A stretch of 6,652 nucleotides of DNA. Source: Gemmatimonadota bacterium. Its GTDB lineage: Bacteria > Gemmatimonadota > Gemmatimonadetes > Longimicrobiales > UBA6960. Positions within the stretch are counted from its first letter, which is position 1. Each line of letters begins with the position of its first letter. Location of the stretch: contig JAHWKH010000146.1 of NCBI GenBank assembly GCA_019347995.1, positions 1-6,652 of the forward strand, given 5' to 3'. The notes under the pieces were generated by a model that ran no database searches, had not been told where the DNA came from, and saw only the letters and a program-made list of their open reading frames with translations. Both the position numbers and the translations under genes were made by a program. Below, one piece after another: positions 6,111 to 6,652 of this stretch.

Positions 6111-6644
6111 TCACCGCTCGCCGGCCCCGTGCTGCTCCATCGACACCGACGGATCGCGCAGGTCCACGGCGCGAGCCGAGCCGTGGACGTCCCCCGCCTC
6201 GACGCCGTCTTCCATGAAGACCTCCTCGCCCCGCCCATCCTGCCGCATGCGCTCCGGGGGCTCGAGGTTCTCCCCCATAAGGATGGTCCCGTTGAGGAGC
6301 GCCCCCTCCTCGAGCTGCATACGCTTCGCCCGCACCTCGCCCTCGATGCGGCACGTGGCCTGCAGCTCCAGCCTGGACTCGGCCGTGAGCGTGCCCACCA
6401 CCCGTCCCGAGATCACGGCGTCCTGGGTAACCACGTCGCCGTCCACGAGGCCGTCCTTCCCGACGACCACCGCCTTGCCGGGGGTGCCCCACTCCAACTG
6501 CGTGGCCTGCCACCACGCGATCTTGGCGGCCTCGGACGCCGAGCGACCACGGGGCGCGGTCGCGGACTCCCAGAACGTGCAGGCTCGGCAGGCGGGCGGG
6601 AGACGCTCGAGGTCTTCCGGGGCGAGATCTCTGAGGCGGCTCAC
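6111..6644 (-). CDS. Bactofilin C-terminal part joined to a GNAT-acetyltransferase-like N-terminus (probably chimeric)
   Basis: The 177-residue frame starts at GTG 6644. Residues 1 to about 58 resemble the N-terminus of a GNAT-family acetyltransferase group: LAPEDLERLPPACRACTFWE (7-26) and AWWQATQLEWGTPGKAV (43-59) match its LPxxCRxCxFWE and LEWGxxGK motifs. The acetyl-CoA-binding core that should follow is absent. From about 60 the sequence is a bactofilin (DUF583) beta-helix: VVVGKDGLVDGDV, DAVISGRVVGTL and RIEGEVRAKRMQLEEGALLNGTI (99-121). Bactofilins polymerise into cytoskeletal filaments that position cell-wall, stalk or chromosome-segregation machinery. Only three to four rungs are left; a normal bactofilin has about 40 more residues of the same repeat before this point. 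The tail (125-177) is acidic and unstructured, as is usual. The native gene is most likely the bactofilin, contiguous with the downstream DNA, with its N-terminus replaced at about 6450-6480. Confidence 0.7.
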   Translation of the reverse strand: MSRLRDLAPEDLERLPPACRACTFWESATAPRGRSASEAAKIAWWQATQLEWGTPGKAVVVGKDGLVDGDVVTQDAVISGRVVGTLTAESRLELQATCRIEGEVRAKRMQLEEGALLNGTILMGENLEPPERMRQDGRGEEVFMEDGVEAGDVHGSARAVDLRDPSVSMEQHGAGER

Positions 6645-6652
6645 TCAGGGCT

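Noticed and set aside
1..6652. CRISPR array, tRNA/rRNA genes, insertion sequence ends or transposase, toxin-antitoxin or phage genes
   Set aside because: I found no regularly spaced direct repeats, no conserved RNA cores, no terminal inverted repeats with a transposase, and no characteristic proteins in any frame.

Overview
The window is a very GC-rich (my impression, not computed: about 70%) bacterial segment. Nearly all credible genes lie on the minus strand. Its middle part, roughly 450 to 6450, reads as one coherent genome. It has tightly packed genes, GTG starts, an ATGA stop/start overlap, and a secreted M14-type metallopeptidase of a kind common in Gemmatimonadota and related soil or marine lineages. 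That placement is an inference from protein style only; there is no rRNA or tRNA to anchor taxonomy.

In the direction of transcription (right to left), the layout is as follows. At 6111-6644 is an open frame whose first ~55 residues look like a GNAT acetyltransferase N-terminus and whose remainder is the end of a bactofilin. At 5846-6110 is a 265-nt non-coding stretch. It carries a strong compound hairpin just after the bactofilin stop and four copies of a DnaA-box-like sequence. At 5093-5845 is a Nif3/YbgI-family dinuclear-metal protein with all expected metal ligands. A 147-nt gap with a GC hairpin follows. At 2609-4945 is an exported M14 zinc carboxypeptidase-like protein with a C-terminal glutamine-amidotransferase-like domain. 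At 1740-2567 is a protein with two zinc ribbons, one membrane helix and a helical, TPR-like tail. At 698-1726 is an NAD(P)-dependent extended-SDR epimerase/dehydratase. A LOG-family (TIGR00730-type) gene starts at 701 and overlaps the epimerase stop by ATGA. The last four genes probably form one transcription unit, but no shared pathway is evident.

Both ends of the window look mosaic. On the left, the LOG reading frame changes in mid-word into a GroEL fragment at about 432-449. The GroEL fragment then gives way at about 267-295 to a plus-strand, phasin-like alphaproteobacterial-style ORF. On the right, a GNAT N-terminus changes into a bactofilin at about 6450-6480. All three changes sit where the two partner families could share a short stretch of sequence, and the two gene-gene changes keep the frame. 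The simplest reading is chimeric assembly at the ends of a metagenomic contig, not three real gene fusions.

I see no convincing new defence system, mobile element or CRISPR array. The two items most worth following are the mosaic ends, as a quality warning or a genuine rearrangement, and the DnaA-box-like cluster beside a bactofilin, which could be part of a replication origin.
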